Positions 35,183-45,369 of a stretch of 64,000 bases of DNA are shown here, in pieces (within the stretch, counting starts at the first letter, position 1; each line of letters begins with the position of its first letter). Location of the stretch: NCBI RefSeq assembly GCF_024763615.1, contig NC_077223.1, forward strand, positions 41,354,627-41,418,626. Reading direction: 5' to 3'. The DNA comes from Phlebotomus papatasi (lineage: Eukaryota > Arthropoda > Insecta > Diptera > Psychodidae). The translations under genes were made by a program, and so were the position numbers. Under the pieces are notes generated by a model that saw only the letters and a list, made by a program, of their open reading frames with translations, did not search any database and was not told the DNA's origin.

Positions 35183-35814
35183 ATGGCCTTTCTGAAGACC
35201 TTCTTCAAGAGGAAGCCTCTTGTGGCCAATTCCTTGATCTACGGGTCTTTGTACGTTGGAGCGGAATTCTCTCAACAATGGGTAACCAGGAAAATATTCG
35301 TAAGTAGTTTAAAAGATGGTTTTAGTGTGGGTTTCCAGCATTGAGTTATTCTGTTCTATTTCAGACAAAACCACCTGAGCCGATTGATAGGGCGGCTTTG
35401 GGAAGATATGCTGTTATGGGTACTTTCATCTATTCTCCAATTATGTACGGTTGGTACAAATGGCTCGATAAGAAATATGTGGGGACGACCATTAGAATTT
35501 TGGCGCCAAAACTCGCTCTGGATCAATTTCTTTTAACTCCCGTCCTACTTACTGTCTTCTTCACGGGAATGTCCACAATGGAGGGAGCTGAAGATAAATT
35601 CCACGAGTGCCAGCAAAAGTTCCTACCTACATTCGTTCGTTCCTGTCTCTTCTGGCTGCCCGTTCAAACCCTCAACTTCATCTTCATTCCACCCGCCTTC
35701 AGAGTCACTTTTATGGGATTCTGTGCCTTTGCATGGGTCAACATCCTTTGCTGGGTAAAACGCCAGGATGTTACTCCTGCGGATTCTCTCACAGCGGAAA
35801 CTCACATGGATTGA
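35183..35814 (+). CDS. Mpv17-like membrane protein (MPV17L type), 188 aa
   Basis: Mpv17/PMP22-family protein; members sit in mitochondrial inner or peroxisomal membranes and affect ROS handling and mtDNA upkeep. Exon 1 is 35183-35299, intron 65 bp (GTAAGT...TTTCAG, phase 0), exon 2 is 35365-35814. Four or so hydrophobic spans: near residues 17-33, 53-70, 92-112, and 133-172. Family features visible: NSLIYGSLYVGAEFSQQ near the N terminus, the DQ pair in KLALDQFLLTP, GMSTMEGAEDKF, and the hallmark WLPVQTLNFIFIPPAFR followed by WVNILCW. NSLIYGSL and the GMS...G..D.F spacing resemble MPV17L more than MPV17 itself (from memory of the family). Length fits the usual 170-200 aa. AATAAA occurs at 35957-35962 and 35986-35991. 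The ATG chosen gives a short basic N terminus, MAFLKTFFKRKP. Confidence 0.88.
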
Positions 35815-36286
35815 GTGCCTTTAGATAGCTTTTAAAATGCACGTACAAGTTTTTTAAAGCACAATTGCTAAATGCTGAAACCAAAGCACTAGTTAAATGA
35901 TTTTGAGCACTTTTACCGTGCAATTGTAGGTTAAATTGTTAACTACAGCCTTACTAAATAAATTTAAGCATTGTAGACAATTTACAATAAAATTCGAATC
36001 TTGAGAGCACAACTTCGACTTTACAATAACATTGTGAAATTAATAAATTCTTGATTCAGTTTGTTAGAATAGGAACTTAGTTACAGTGAAACTCATCTTT
36101 AGAGAATTTCTAGTTGTCTAAATGGAATTTTAACCCGAAGCATTTTTATGAAAGAACAAGCGCCTTACAACCTCACTCAAGTGGTACCGCATGACTTTTA
36201 AAGGCACGCAGCATTAGGCATACGTATGTATACGTAGTCGTTATGAATACCTTAAATACTGCGTCACCAAGTGACTAAAAAATTAA

Positions 36287-36581
36287 TATGGGAGCACTTC
36301 CGGTAATCGCCAGCGGAAATTTATTTCACCTCAAGAAGAAAAACAAATTTTCTGTCTCGCCCAGAGCTTTCGGTCCGGATGTGGACCTTCTTCAGTGGTC
36401 GACTAGACTATGTTTTTTTCAGGAAATCTTTAAAAACTTCAGGAAATCAAAAAAAATAGTCTAGTCCGACCACTGAAGAAGGTCCACATCCGTACCGAAA
36501 GCTCTGGGCAAGACAGAAAATTTGTTTTTCTTCTTAAGGTGAAATAAATTTCCACTGGCGATTACCGGAAGTGTCCCCATA
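36287..36581. mobile_element. Foldback element, 135-bp arms
   Basis: Left arm from TATGGGAGCACTTCCGGTAA, right arm its inverse; arms include GTGGACCTTCTTCAGTGGTC and GCCCAGAGCTTTCGG with few differences. Loop about 50 bp containing a direct repeat of TCAGGAAATC. No clear target duplication. Confidence 0.7.
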
Positions 36582-36878
36582 GAATATCCATCACGCCAGC
36601 TCATTATCCAACAAAAAATTAATAATTTAACAGTAATTCAAATGAAGGTAAGTTAAGTGTCCAAACTTCAAACGTCGACGTCAGTATATCCAAATTAAAC
36701 TAATTTGGCGTGCTATACGACCATCAAAATTAAAGACCAAAAGTTACTGCTTAAAATCACCCAGTGCGACATTTTGGGTATCATAGACTCACTTATTCGT
36801 AAGCATCCTGACCTTCTAATGAGAGATGATTTCTAGTTAGAGGAAAAATTGCGTCAAAGGAATTTTAAACCTATACAC

Positions 36879-37167
36879 TAGGGTGTTTCAACAAGGAAAA
36901 AATTTTTTGGCACTATTCTCACGGTGCTGTATTTGATGAGACAAGAAACTTTTTCTTCGACGACCATGTGATCAGACGCCGTTTAGAGGTGGCTGAACGA
37001 CCCTCTCTGTAGTGTAAAATCAGAAAAATGTTCTACAGAGAGGGTCTTCCAGCCACCTCTAAACGGCGTTTGATCATATGGTCGTCGAAGAAAAACTTTC
37101 TTGTCTCATTAAATACAGCACCGTGAGAATAGTGCCAAAAAAATGTTTTCCTTGTTGAAACGCCCTA
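36879..37167. mobile_element. hAT-type MITE/foldback with 8-bp target duplication
   Basis: Ends TAGGGTGTTTCAACAAGG and inverse TAGGGCGTTTCAACAAGG; nearly the whole element is one long hairpin. CTATACAC flanks it exactly on both sides (36871-36878, 37168-37175). An 8-bp duplication and TAGGG ends fit the hAT superfamily. Confidence 0.8.
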
Positions 37168-37347
37168 CTATACACTGAGGTCACAGTATTCCTTGTCGGA
37201 GTACGGAGTCTGATTGAGGCTGATTACTTCTGACCGGAGAATAGACATATTTTTTGATAGCAGAGTTGCTTTAATATCCATCTCAGGATACAACTCCCAC
37301 TCGTCGGCGCTTGAGTACCGAAAAATGATAAAAATGGTTTCGCTTAA

Positions 37348-37487
37348 CCCTTTAAGGACGATTGGATCACCGGTGATCCAAAAATGATTTTTTTCCTACG
37401 GCCTTTTGAAGCTATGCTTTGTTCTAAAAAATCAGAAAAAGTGATTTTTTCAGACCCTCAATTTTTGACCCTGTCGTCCTTAAAGGG
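37348..37487. mobile_element. piggyBac-type MITE with TTAA duplication (140 bp)
   Basis: 14-bp perfect terminal inverted repeats CCCTTTAAGGACGA, flanked by TTAA at 37344-37347 and 37488-37491. CCC...GGG termini on TTAA are diagnostic of piggyBac. A second palindrome, GGATCACCGGTGATCC, lies just inside the left end. Confidence 0.85.
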
Positions 37488-37829
37488 TTAACTGAGAGAT
37501 CACTCTTCATTGGGTACCTAGGTACTGTGATGTAGCAGGTAATGAGAAGGCGGACCGCCTCGCAGTGACAGAAGCGAGACCGAATTCATCGGTCCTGAAC
37601 CTACTGTTGGATTATTCCCCAAAAAAATCATCAAGGGAGATTTACTCACACAACACCAAACGGTATGGATTGCTACAGAGAACTGTTGCATATCCAGACT
37701 TGATCATTGTGAGAATTTTTACGAACTTTAGTTCAATGTTAATTGTATTTATGTACAGAGAAACGTCAATCAGAGCAAGTTACACTTAAACCATCCAGTT
37801 TTTTCTCAGTAGAGATAGGAAAAATTCCT

Positions 37830-37901
37830 GCTTCCACCCAGAATCGAACTGGAGACCTCTCGTTAACTAGACGAGTGCTCTACCAACTTAGCTATGGAGG
37901 C
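37830..37901 (-). tRNA. tRNA-Thr(AGT)-like pseudogene, left arm
   Basis: 72 nt with acceptor GCCTCCA/TGGAAGC (one mismatch), A box TAGCTAAGTTGGTAGAGC, anticodon stem CTCGT/ACGAG with loop CTAGTTA (anticodon AGT), and T arm CCAG-TTCGATT-CTGG. The cloverleaf is nearly intact, but the repeat context argues for a SINE-type copy. Distinguish by scoring with a tRNA covariance model. Confidence 0.55.
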
Positions 37902-38089
37902 CACATGCTCTGCTTGACTTACTACACGACCTTAACCAATTGCATTGTCCACTACAATCGCTTACTCTCGGGATTGCGAGATTTCCAAATCGTTTCCAAA
38001 TATCGCAGCCTCGAGAGTAAGCGATTGCAGTGCACCCAGTGCACAATGCAATTGGTTAAGGTTGTGTAGCAAGTCAAGCAGAGCATGTG

Positions 38090-38176
38090 GCCTCCAATAA
38101 CTCAGTTGGTAGAGCACTTGTCTAGTTAACGAGAGGTTTCCAGTTTCCAGTTCAAATTCGATTCTGAGTGGAGGCA
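38090..38176 (+). tRNA. tRNA-Thr(AGT)-like pseudogene, right arm
   Basis: Inverse partner of the left copy. The acceptor stem GCCTCCA/TGGAGGC is perfect, but the T arm carries an insertion that duplicates TTTCCAG, so this copy cannot fold normally. Confidence 0.55.
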
Positions 38177-39224
38177 GGAATTTTTCCTATCTCCACTGAG
38201 AAAAAACAGACTTGTTCATTTTGTAAGGACTGTTGAGCCTGGAGGAGTTGGAGGGAGAAAGCCCGTCCTGACGAAGGCTCTTTCAAGTCAACGGTACCAA
38301 TCACTGTTCAGCTGGGGTGATAACTCTGAGAAGTGCTATAACGGCTAACTTCAAATTACGATATAGCTGTAGTTCCGCTAGATGGAGTTGTGAGTGATCG
38401 ACGAGTTATTCCGAAGGCACAATCGAATCGGCTCCTCAGTCGGTCTTCATCAGCAAAGTAAGGAGGAAGCCTAATTCGTGGCTTCTTGGAATGGGCTATG
38501 GGACTCAATCTCCGGGAGGCTGGCGATGAAGGGTGTTCCAGCATGTTCTTGTGTGGGGCCTGTAGCATTTGTGCTACAATTTCACAAGTAGACGGGAAAA
38601 GGACGGAGTACCTGGTGCGCTGTGTTCTTACCGGACACAATGGGACACATTGAGTATACAGTGTAGCACGATCTGTAAGGGTTGTAGCAACACTGAGGAA
38701 ACGGTCCTGCATTACTTATGTGACTTTCCCAGTCTCTACAACAGAAGACAAGTATAGCTAGGTAAAGCAGTACTCTCTTGGAAATAACTACCAAAACTGA
38801 AGAAGACCTGTATAATGGAATTTATCCTGAAGACTGGCTGGCTACGCAACCCTTAAACCAAGGGGTTATAATGATCGAGGATGCATAATGGGCCTATATT
38901 GAGACCTAGGTGCAGACGGTGAGCTGCTGTCTCATGGAGTTCGTGGTAGATGAATAGGCTGATCTGATCTAAATCTAGTGATTAAAATCGGTAATCCATC
39001 AAAGAGGTTCTTGGTTAGAAAAAGTCAATGTCATTTTTCTCTTGACGATTCTATACTTTTAGTCATATGACTTTTATAGTCCTCAAATATAACTATGATA
39101 ACGCGTCAGACTTACCTGCTAAAAAAAATCACATTGCAAGTATATGTTCAATACTGATAATTTCCAGATATTTATTTTCCTTTTAATAACCTATAACATA
39201 AATATATAAAACAAACTTCTTTCA

Positions 39225-41460
39225 CTAGGTTTTTCTGTATTCATCCTCAGAAATCTCAACATAATGCCTGATTTCATTTTCCATTTCTTGTAAAATTTCC
39301 TGACCTTGCTCGACTGTTGGTACAACAGCTGTGTCAGCAGAGATGGCAAAGTGCATTTTCCCTGCATAGGTTAGAAGCGTTATCCCTAAAATTTAAACAA
39401 TAATTTTAGATCTATCTTTTCTTTAATAATTTACATTTTTCCTACCAATTCCCGTAGTATCCCGATGAGGTACGGAAAAAGACAAATTTGTTATTTTAAA
39501 ATTTCCCAAATGAGCTTCCTCTGTTGGTCCAGGAAGATTACTGAAGACCATCGTGGCCAATTTGCTGTCCAAAATCCCACTGAGCACTGGATATGGCAAT
39601 ATGTACCCGAAAATCGTCATTATGGCAAAATTTATTGCATAATCGGATTTTGATCGAACTTTATCGGTTTCCTCTTTAATTTTTGAAACTTTCGAAGTGA
39701 TATCCTTAACATTGGATGCTTTTCCAAGAGGTGGAACAATTGGAAGCCTTTGGAGGGCAACTGAAAATTTATTTTCAAGCCTCATTTCCTTCTGTAGTGC
39801 CTCAACACGTGCTGGAACAATAATTTTTATGTTTTTGGGAATATTTTCCGATTTTGCAAAATACTTGTAGAGACTCGATGAAAGTGATGTCAAAATCAAG
39901 TCTGAAAATCTAGCATCGGGGATTTTCCTTTTAAGTTTTCTAAGGCATGGTAGAAGATAAGATTCCTCTGTTTCATGGATCCAGAAAGAAGTTTTTCTGC
40001 CACTTAAACTTGGTCCATGTAGGGAATTTAGATCTGCAGGAGTTGATATGTGTTCGACTAAATAAAATAATATGCTAATTATCATTTTCGTCCACTTAAA
40101 GGTGTTTTGAGCAGTATTCCGGAGATATAATAAATTTTCTTTGACTTTTATACGAGCTTCTTTGCTTGGATAATGTTCAGGAAGAGTTTCAGAAGATCCG
40201 TTTAACGGAGTAGTTGTTAATTGATCGGCTATACCTTCGAGAAAAAATCTCAAAAGAGCCACTCCATCACCCAATGAATGATGAACTCGGCAAATGATCT
40301 AAAGGAAATTTTAGGTTTAGCTCCTGATATAGGAAGCTATATAGCCTAATGACCTAGACTTGCGACTTAAGCCGAAAGGCGGTTTAATAATCAAAATAAT
40401 GATTTTAGTAAATTCCCATCAGTTTCCCACTGATTAAGACGTTTCTCAGCTTAAGCCAAGAGACGGATTAGTCAGAAACTGATGACAATGTAATCTGATC
40501 ATTATTTTGATTATCATTACGTTTAGCCGTTTCTCGGATTAAGCCGTAAGTATATCTTGGGCATAAAGTGAGCTTACCGGATATCTAATTAAGCCGTTTT
40601 CCCGGAAAGGCTTTCTGCAAACTAGTATTTCCCAAAGACATGAATGATCCCCATGCGATATTTCAGTATTAGAAATCATTCCAAACCATCTTCTAAGATC
40701 TTCAGATGTTAAGAATTCAGATGCTGTAGGAATATCCGTGCATCTGCAAAAGTATTTGATTGTTATCGACAATGCCAAAATGCAAATTTTTATTGTCGAT
40801 GAACAATCGTTACCTTACGTAGTCCTCAATTCTGGTGTTACCCTTTGTCCAGTAACTATACCCAAGTTCTCGATTTAAGTGATAAAAAATTTTTTGATAA
40901 GACTCATTTTTACAAGATGCTACATTTTGGAATTTATTCCTTATCATATCAACAATTATTCCAGATTTATCTTCCGAACTATTTGCATTCGCAGGTGTTT
41001 TATCTTCCATCAATACAAGAATATTAATAATACTTGTCCAAGTTTCACTTTCAACAGTCCATACTGCGTCATTAGCATCAAGTATGCCCTTAAATCTTTC
41101 TCCATGCCTAACTTTCAGCACAATATTTACAATGTTTCGGTAAATTAGACAAATTCCAAGAATTATTGAAAAAATTGGAAGAATAAATAAATAAACAGCA
41201 CAAATCTTAGCTAGATTCACACCATCGTTATTGCTAAAGCACTTCTGGAACTGTTTATTTGTTTTTAAATTAACTAGAATCGCTATGAAAATTCCAATCA
41301 AAATACCAATTTGTGAAGTTGAAAATGTCGATGCATTAGAGGTTTTAAATAGGGTCTTTTGGAAATTGCGCACAGATTCACTATTGAGAGTATCATTGGT
41401 AAACTTTATCCAATTGCTCGTGTTTTGCACTTGATTTTGCACAACTTCAAACCAACTCAT
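39225..41460 (-). CDS. Wax ester synthase/DGAT-type O-acyltransferase, 608 aa
   Basis: Acyl-CoA:alcohol/diacylglycerol acyltransferase of the bacterial WS/DGAT and plant WSD1 family, expected to make wax esters or triacylglycerol at the ER. Minus-strand exons: 41460-40814, 40743-40578, 40298-39446, 39385-39225. Introns are 70, 279 and 60 bp; donors GTAACG, GTAAGC, GTAGGA; acceptors TTTGCAG, CCTTTAG, ATTTTAG; phases 2, 0, 1. The catalytic HHxxxDG is HHSLGDG at residues 277-283. Two hydrophobic segments near residues 48-65 and 85-107 anchor the N terminus, as in insect members. The C-terminal WS/DGAT domain has MVFSNLPGPTEE and later GITLLTYAGKMHFAISAD, the conserved NxPGP and YxGxxxF patterns. 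First exon 2 codons resolve only with donor GTAACG, not the nearer GTAAGG. AATAAA lies at 39171-39176 (-). No frame damage seen. Confidence 0.88.
40348..40563. mobile_element. Foldback inside acyltransferase intron 2
   Basis: Arms GACTTGCGACTTAAGCCGAA and inverse of TATACTTACGGCTTAATCCG; inner ATAATCAAAATAATGAT also inverted. It nearly fills the 279-bp intron. Confidence 0.5.
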
Positions 41461-41469
41461 ATTATTTCA

Positions 41470-42020
41470 GTAAGTTGATATTTGAGAAGGTCTTACAAAA
41501 CTGAAAATATTCTATGAACTTTCTCATACTTTTATACTTTCCAAAGAGAAGTCGTACAAGGGCTGACTTAATTGTTTTAAGTGGTTGCATAAAGAAAAAT
41601 ATTTATTATTAGATTATAAGACTACATGTGAGATTGCGTGGAAAAGATTTTCTAGTTAATCTTTCAAATAAGCTATAATAAAAAACCTTTTTTGATCTAT
41701 TCTTTTATGACCGAAGAATTTCGAATTTATCGATCAAGCGGAAGCTCTTCAAAACCCTCAAGGCCAAACTGAAGAATAAATAATATCTCCAAAATTTATA
41801 CGTCCAATGCTCTCTTAGACTGAAAATACTGAAAATTGCCTTCGTCAGAAATTGGGAAAGTCGCTTATCGTTGATTCTTAAGTTTTGCTAGAGGCCCAGA
41901 CTTTACAAAATGTTCAGAATCGCCCGATTAGATTAACTTATTGCCGTACAAATTGTTGTCTCATTAATTGTGTTGATAAATAATGTTTTGGAGATCTAAT
42001 TCAAAGCCACGCACGATGCA
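41470..42020. other. Upstream flank of acyltransferase gene, nothing recognised
   Basis: No promoter motif or element could be supported. Confidence 0.4.
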
Positions 42021-42026
42021 GAATTA

Positions 42027-42246
42027 GGGTAATCTGGGGCACTACTGAACACGAGGTAGCACCGAACACTGCAATTTTTTAATTAGATATTAGACTTCAG
42101 AGGACGAGAGCTGTATGAATTCAAAAATACTACAGAGATTCTTCAGTGACTACCACTGAAGAAATGATCATGATAGTCCAAGTAGTTTAGAAATAGAAAT
42201 CGGTGTTCGGTGCTACCACATGTTCAGTGGTGCCCCAGTTTCCCCC
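42027..42246. mobile_element. MITE, GGGGAAACTGGGG family (short form, 220 bp)
   Basis: Left GGGTAATCTGGGGCACTACT, right inverse of GGGGGAAACTGGGGCACCAC; TA on both sides. Subterminal GGTAGCACCGAACACTG and its inverse match the 2621 copy. Confidence 0.7.
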
Positions 42247-42269
42247 TATGTACAAAATTTATCCTTTAC

Positions 42270-43200
42270 AATTTTACAGCTCGGACTCCACAGAGAGAGT
42301 AGTATATGTATATAATTCTTAAATTTTTTCATCACCAAAATTTCAACCGTCCCGTCCACCCTCCAGGGACCACTTTTCTCAACATATTTTCGCACTTTAG
42401 TCAATATCTGAGAAATTATGTCACGCTGTTTGTCCATCTGTTTGTCCACGTCTGTCCGTCCGGCCGTTACCATGCCTAGTGCCTAATGGTGTCTACACAC
42501 TAGAAGCAATTCTCGTCAAAAATTGCCTTTAAAAAAAAAAATCTGACGTTTCTGCCTACAAGGATAGGGAAAATTTTCTTTAAAAAGGCATTTTTTAAAG
42601 AAATTGCTCCTAGTGTGTAGAGGCCATAAAGGTTTAGGTTTAGAGATAGAGACTTGAGACTTGCGGCAAAAAAGCCATGTTGTTTTGAGATTACTCGAAA
42701 ACGGGCTGTGCGATTTTATTTTCGTTTTTATCAGTCGGACATTTCCTGATAACGGTTTTTCAAGATCAAGGATTAAAAAGCCTCTAAAGAGGCTAGAGAA
42801 TGGAATTCTCAACCCAATAGTACCATATTTGGGCCCGTTAGAAAGGTCTTGGAATTCTTCACAACCGATCCTAATCGATTACTAATTTTTATTTATCCGA
42901 AATTTAATTATAATACTCCCTCCTAAGGTAATTTGGGCATTGTTTTCTGTGATTTATAAAGCCGTTGAAAGCGGTTGTGAACCTGTAATGTACCGGTTAT
43001 GAAGCGATAAGTAATTTTTTTCAGAAAACGACGTTTGTTACTCTTTTTATGAGATCTTTTGAGTGATTTGTAAATCGATTCCAATCGATTGAGAACCCGT
43101 ATACGGTAAATGATGTGAAAGTACTTTTGAGGGATAGCATCTAAAAGTCACGAGTTTTTTGAACACCTCGCAATGCAACGACTCTTTGCTACCTCCCTTT
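42270..43200 (+). repeat. Repeat family R copy, interrupted by a MITE
   Basis: Starts GCTCGGACTCCACAGAGAGA, has GTCCGTCCGGCCGTTACCAT, is interrupted at 42487-42626, resumes AGGTTTAGAGATAGAGACTT, and ends TGCAACGACTCTTTGCTACC. Confidence 0.55.
42487..42626. mobile_element. MITE, GGCCTCTACACA family, TAA duplication (140 bp)
   Basis: Left TGGTGTCTACACACTAG, right inverse TGGCCTCTACACACTAG; TAA at 42484-42486 and 42627-42629. It interrupts repeat family R, which continues on both sides. Confidence 0.7.
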
Positions 43201-43307
43201 CATTTTACATTTTCACTTTTCGCACAATAAGAGGATTCGAATATAATTTTTTCAAAATAGATTTGGACGACTACAGAACTTTTAAAATAAGTAAGTCAAG
43301 GAGAGGG

Positions 43308-43530
43308 CACTCTGTGTCCCGGGTTCGAATCCCCTTTAGGTCACCAGGAATTTTTCTGGCTTTAAAGGTGTTCGGATTACGTCCAGTGAGCTTTACTGCA
43401 CTTGATTCCACGGGCATAGCACTGACGATTTCATTCCGTATAAGAAAAAATAGTAATGCATGTCTAGAAATCCTCTTGTGGGAAGGCCTTGTTCCTTCAT
43501 AGAATGTTGTGCCAGCATTATTATCATTAT
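43308..43530 (+). mobile_element. tRNA-derived SINE, copy 3, 5'-truncated, 15-bp target duplication
   Basis: Keeps the B box (GGGTTCGAATCCC, perfect), CACCAGGAATTTTTCTGGC, CTTGATTCCACGGG and the (ATT)n tail, but lacks the A-box half. AAGTCAAGGAGAGGG occurs at 43293-43307 and again at 43531-43545, an exact target-site duplication. Confidence 0.85.
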
Positions 43531-43545
43531 AAGTCAAGGAGAGGG

Positions 43546-44162
43546 ACTCCCTCCGGATGCGTCAGGGTGTGCAGTTCTTTTAGGACAGGAAAACACTAAA
43601 TTCTTTCTCTTTGCCAAAGATTTCGACGTTTCATCCCACCTTTCCCAGAGTGGTCAAATCTATGATTTGTTTCTGAAATTCGACACATTGTCTATCCACT
43701 ACTCCAATTGAGGATTACAGCATTGTCTTTGGATCTAAGACATATAGATCCAAAGATAATAATTTACAGGTAAAATTGAAAATTTGTCCCGGGCGCTCTT
43801 TCTTGGGTATTGATCTGAAGCCAACCCAGATTTGGCTTGACTTTCTCCTCAACTTTGTTATGCTATTGCTGCCGTCAGCATTCTACCAAAAATTCAGCGC
43901 TTTTAAAAAACCAATATAAGCAAATTTGTGAGTCATTCGTCTGTCAACGATGATCTCAATTGCTGAATTACAATTTATACTGAATGATCTTTCATAACTC
44001 GCTATGGAAAGAGGAAGATTTTCTGTGCATTATTTAATGTAGGGTGAGCATCTAGTTGTAGTAAGACTATGTCTAGCTCTAGGTAGTCCACAACTCTCTA
44101 CAGCGTCTAGTTGAGATTGACGACTTTGGTTTTAGTACTTTTTCACATTTCTTCTTGAGTCA
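43546..44162. other. Intergenic, nothing recognised
   Basis: No coherent frame. ATCTAAGACATATAGATCCAAAG at about 43733 contains a short local dyad only. Confidence 0.4.
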
Positions 44163-45369
44163 TGGCCTCTACACACTAGAGAAATTTATGTCCATATTGG
44201 CTCCGTTCAGTAATAACCTTTCGAAGAGACAAAGCTACTGCAAAGCCAAGCCAAACCTATTCGAAAATCTACCGGAAGCCTAAAATGCAAGTTCATATAC
44301 CCGCCGCTTTAGCGCTGATTGTTTTGCCATTTCGAATTTACAGTAGACTCTCACTCAATCAGCTCTTTCTCAATCGGGCATCAAATTTTGTTGACAGTTT
44401 TCACGCTTAATAATGAAGCTAATTTGCTCAAATTCGCTCTAGTTCTTCCTATTTTATCGTGATTCTTTATAATTGAGCACTTTTTGTGGAATTTACAAAG
44501 GCTTTGACGCTAAATTCCATCGCTAAACCGGATGACATTTTGCCCCATATTCACGATTGAGAGAGAGTCTACTGTAGATATTCTTGACACTTCAATCGTC
44601 AAGTCAGCAACAGTGTACAAACTACTGCAAAAAGTGAAATTTTGTGTAGTTTTGTGGAATTCCAGGATGGCAGAACATTTTAATTGCAATTTCATTCAAT
44701 GAAATGTCCTTTTGATGAACTTGCTCACTTTTGTGTAACTCGTCGGTTTAAACGTTCGAACTTCCAACGAGTTTTTAGGTAAGTTCTCTCTCATATACTT
44801 TCGAATCGGTAAAGGAAAAACCTCAACCGGAGAGAGCTTTCAAATCGGGAAGGTTATTACTGAACGGGAGGATTAAAGAATTTTCCTGCACAAGCGTAGG
44901 GAATTTGCTTTAATCCTCTCGTTCAGTAATAACCTTCCCGATTTGAGAGCTCTCTCCGGTAGAGGTTTTTCCTTTACCGATTCGAAGGTATATCAGAGAG
45001 AACTTACCTAAAAACCCGACGAGTTACACAAAAATAAGTAAGTTCCTAAAAAGGGCATTTCTTTGAGTGAAAGTACAATTAAGACGTTCTACTATCATTA
45101 AATTCCACAAAACTAAACAAAAATTCACTTTTTGCAGCAAACTTTGCACACTGTTGTTGACATTGTTGACGATTGAAGTGTCAACAATATCAAAATTCGA
45201 AATGGCAAAACAATCAGCGCTAAAGCGGCGGGTATATGAACTTCCACTTTAGGCTTCCGGTAGATTTTCGTATAGGTTTGGCTTGGCTTTGCAGTAGCTT
45301 TGTCTCTTCGAAAGGTTATTACTGAACGGAGCCAATATGGACATAAATTTCTCTAGTGTGTAGAGGCCA
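44163..45369. mobile_element. 1.2-kb foldback element, GGCCTCTACACACTAG ends
   Basis: Ends share TGGCCTCTACACACTAG with the 140-bp MITEs at 32896 and 42487. The arms, about 480 bp each after removing a nested 234-bp MITE from the left one, are close inverse copies up to a 29-bp loop near 44900. Arms contain CCGTTCAGTAATAACCTT twice each, once outer and once inner. Flanking trinucleotides TCA and CTA give no clean duplication. Confidence 0.75.
44341..44574. mobile_element. Nested pogo/Tc1-like MITE, CAGTAGACTCTC family (234 bp)
   Basis: Ends CAGTAGACTCTC in perfect inversion; TA at 44339-44340 and 44575-44576. The opposite arm of the host foldback (45190-45200) lacks it and shows the uninterrupted site. 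Confidence 0.85.

Larger units (their letters stand above)
37797..38207. mobile_element. Palindromic element with tRNA-Thr-like arms
   Basis: Arms of about 190 bp are inverse copies. Starting outside: TTTTTTCTCAGTAGAGATAG, GGAAAAATTCCTGC, a tRNA-like block, then GCATGTGGCC-side sequence reading toward a centre near 37990. It sits within the decayed LINE. It may be a SINE that formed an inverted dimer. Confidence 0.65.
37176..38960 (+). pseudogene. Decayed LINE (RNase H and C-terminal region), interrupted
   Basis: Remnant of a non-LTR retrotransposon ORF2. Pieces in order: 37250-37343 reads like the RNase H helix after the second catalytic Asp (DSRVALISISGYNSHS); 37492-37600 reads LHWVPRYCDVAGNEKADRLA, the last RNase H motif with the usual Gly-His changed to Arg-Tyr; after the palindrome, 38590-38760 reads VLTGHNGTH then, one frame over, CKGCSNTEETVLHYLCDFPS, the Cys/His C-terminal motif. 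Stops and frame changes are many. The insertions at 37348-37487 and 37797-38207 split it. The 3' end lies near 38960. Confidence 0.6.

Noticed and set aside
35365..35828. Alternative frames over the Mpv17-like second exon
   Set aside because: Shadows of the real frame, which carries the family motifs.
37743..38069. 108-codon open frame
   Set aside because: It lies across the tRNA-Thr-like palindrome and is explained by it.
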